From contig CP073042.1 in the NCBI GenBank assembly GCA_018114805.1, positions 3,224,001 to 3,288,000 of the forward strand: DNA of 64,000 nt. The letters run 5' to 3'. Source of the DNA: Candidatus Streptomyces philanthi. Lineage in GTDB: Bacteria > Actinomycetota > Actinomycetes > Streptomycetales > Streptomycetaceae. The translations under genes were made by a program, and so were the position numbers. Shown here piece by piece: positions 63,256-64,000 of the stretch; position 1 is the first letter of the stretch, and each line of letters opens with the position of its first letter. The notes below the pieces were generated by a model, which was given only the letters and a program-made list of their open reading frames with translations, was not told the origin of the DNA and did not search any database.

Positions 63256-63264
63256 TTATCCACA
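63256..63264 (+). other. DnaA box (TTATCCACA)
   Basis: Exact match to the general bacterial DnaA box, same orientation as and 24 bp after the previous one. A reverse-strand one-mismatch box (TTGTGCACA) follows at 63270-63278. Confidence 0.8.
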
Positions 63265-63500
63265 GGCTGTGTGCACAATCTGTGGACTTCAAGATCGGAC
63301 ATTTCGCCGCCGAATTGCTGGGCTATGCATTCCCCCGCCATCTCCATCTCACACCCTCTATCGAGTGAGTTGGGTCCCTTCTTCGCGGGTGTGATGCCGC
63401 CGATCAAGAAAGCGGGGGTGATGTGAAAGGAGAAGTGACACCTGTCGGGTATTGGGTATTTTGCGGCATTTGTCGGCTAGGCCGGAATCTTCATGTCGAC

Positions 63501-63532
63501 TTATCCACAGGTCGACCCCCACCTGTGGATAA
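63501..63532. other. Two head-to-head DnaA boxes in a 12-bp inverted repeat
   Basis: TTATCCACAGGT (63501-63512) and ACCTGTGGATAA (63521-63532) are exact inverted copies around CGACCCCC; each contains a perfect TTATCCACA box. A further reverse-strand box variant (CAATCCACA) is at 63544-63552. Confidence 0.85.
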
Positions 63533-63697
63533 CTTTGCAACTGTGTGGATTGCCGTGCCTCGTACGGGTGAGCCGTGAGTCGTGAGCGGGGCCACGAGTC
63601 GCGAGCCGGGCCGTGGGCCGTGGGCCGCGCGCTGCGAGCCGGGCCGGGCGGCCGCGAGCCGGTGAGTCGGGGCCGTCCGTCCGGGTTGGCCCCGGGC

Positions 63698-64000
63698 TCA
63701 GGCGCGGCCGTCCTGGCAGCGGGCCAGCCACTCGGCCGCCACCACGAAGTCCGCGTCCGAGGTGCCGTGCCGCAACTCGCCCACGTCCGAGGGGTCCACG
63801 CCGGCCCGGGGGTACGAGCCGAGGAAGCGCACCTTCGGGCAGATCCGCTTGAGGCCCATAAGCGCCTCGGCGACCCGGCGGTCGGTGATGTGGCCTTCGC
63901 AGTCCACGGAGAAGCAGTACCGACCGATCCCCTCGCCCGTGGGCCGGGACTCGATCCGCATCATGTTCACGCCGCGGGCCGCGTACTCCTGGAGGAGTTC
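63698..64000 (-). CDS. pheA: Prephenate dehydratase, C-terminal ACT domain (partial)
   Basis: The gene runs off the window; the visible ~100 C-terminal residues (ELLQEYAARGVNMMRIESRPTGEGIGRYCFSVDCEGHITDRRVAEALMGLKRICPKVRFLGSYPRAG) are the ACT regulatory domain with the conserved ESRP motif that binds phenylalanine. PheA converts prephenate to phenylpyruvate and is feedback-inhibited through this domain. The tail VDPSDVGELRHGTSDADFVVAAEWLARCQDGRA is the usual actinomycete extension. Order pheA-serS fits the Streptomyces core chromosome. Confidence 0.95.
   Translation of the reverse strand, partial: ELLQEYAARGVNMMRIESRPTGEGIGRYCFSVDCEGHITDRRVAEALMGLKRICPKVRFLGSYPRAGVDPSDVGELRHGTSDADFVVAAEWLARCQDGRA

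Larger units (their letters stand above)
62951..63697. other. Gene-free region with DnaA-box cluster between serS and pheA
   Basis: 747 bp without a gene, AT-richer than its flanks from 63000 to 63560. It holds at least four consensus DnaA boxes and several one-mismatch boxes (listed separately), an AT-rich run at 63008-63040, and at 63565-63690 a GC-rich run of imperfect GAGTCGCGAGCCGGG-type repeats. Confidence 0.75.

Noticed and set aside
63224..63552. DnaA-box region considered as oriC
   Set aside because: Only a handful of boxes, no dnaA/dnaN neighbours; the Streptomyces oriC has many more boxes between those genes.

Overview
The window is very high-GC DNA from the core chromosome of a Streptomyces-type actinomycete. 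Support comes from an SsgA-family sporulation gene, GTG and TTG starts, many leaderless-type promoters, a perfect Rex operator, four copies of the streptomycete parS site, a TTA codon in a regulator, and secreted protease, protease-inhibitor and phospholipase genes. From memory, the order ssgA, thiC, hisC, cydA, cydB, cydDC, sensor kinase, serS, pheA is the one found on the origin-proximal arm of Streptomyces chromosomes, some tens of kilobases from oriC. No prophage, integrative element, CRISPR array, rRNA or tRNA was seen.

Layout. 1-0.63 kb: tail of a probable ssgR, then ssgA. 0.8-4.9 kb: a YibE/F membrane protein divergent from thiC, which has a TPP riboswitch leader and a decayed copy of its own 3' end downstream. 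4.8-11 kb: a glutamine amidotransferase-like gene divergent from a broken LysR gene, a broken membrane protein, a PPP-type phosphatase with a long disordered N-terminus, and a broken LacI regulator. 11.4-21.8 kb: hisC and the bd-oxidase locus cydA-cydB-cydDC, with a Rex operator upstream and a 27-bp-period array of four parS sites at the cydB/cydDC junction, followed by a DosS-like kinase. 22-33.7 kb: TetR/MFS pair, HAD phosphatase, DUF72, F420-type oxidoreductase, methyltransferase, htpX-pspAB, an unknown gene and a MerR regulator. 34-41.2 kb: hydrolase-SDR fusion, M24-type protein and two back-to-back ABC exporter pairs.

41.6-52.5 kb: a hypothetical, an XRE-cupin regulator divergent from a decaying aldolase/DapA catabolic pair, carbonic anhydrase, a CynX-type transporter with a GntR regulator, a LysR regulator with a near-perfect 34-bp palindrome in its promoter, and an HTH protein. 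52.7-60.7 kb: a secreted serine protease, a glycopeptide-type glycosyltransferase, a secreted I36-type inhibitor, an MFS exporter divergent from a double-HTH Lrp regulator, and a secreted phospholipase A2. 60.8-64 kb: a HAD phosphatase translationally coupled to serS, a DnaA-box cluster, and the 3' end of pheA.

Two messages stand out. First, the window carries two kinds of chromosome-maintenance site: the parS array and a cluster of DnaA boxes between serS and pheA, including two boxes facing each other as 12-bp inverted arms. Second, about sixteen genes carry frameshifts or nonsense codons, often single-base slips in G/C-rich runs. Most are probably sequencing errors, so pseudogene calls here should be read as 'disrupted in this sequence'. 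The aldolase/dapA locus is the best candidate for real decay.
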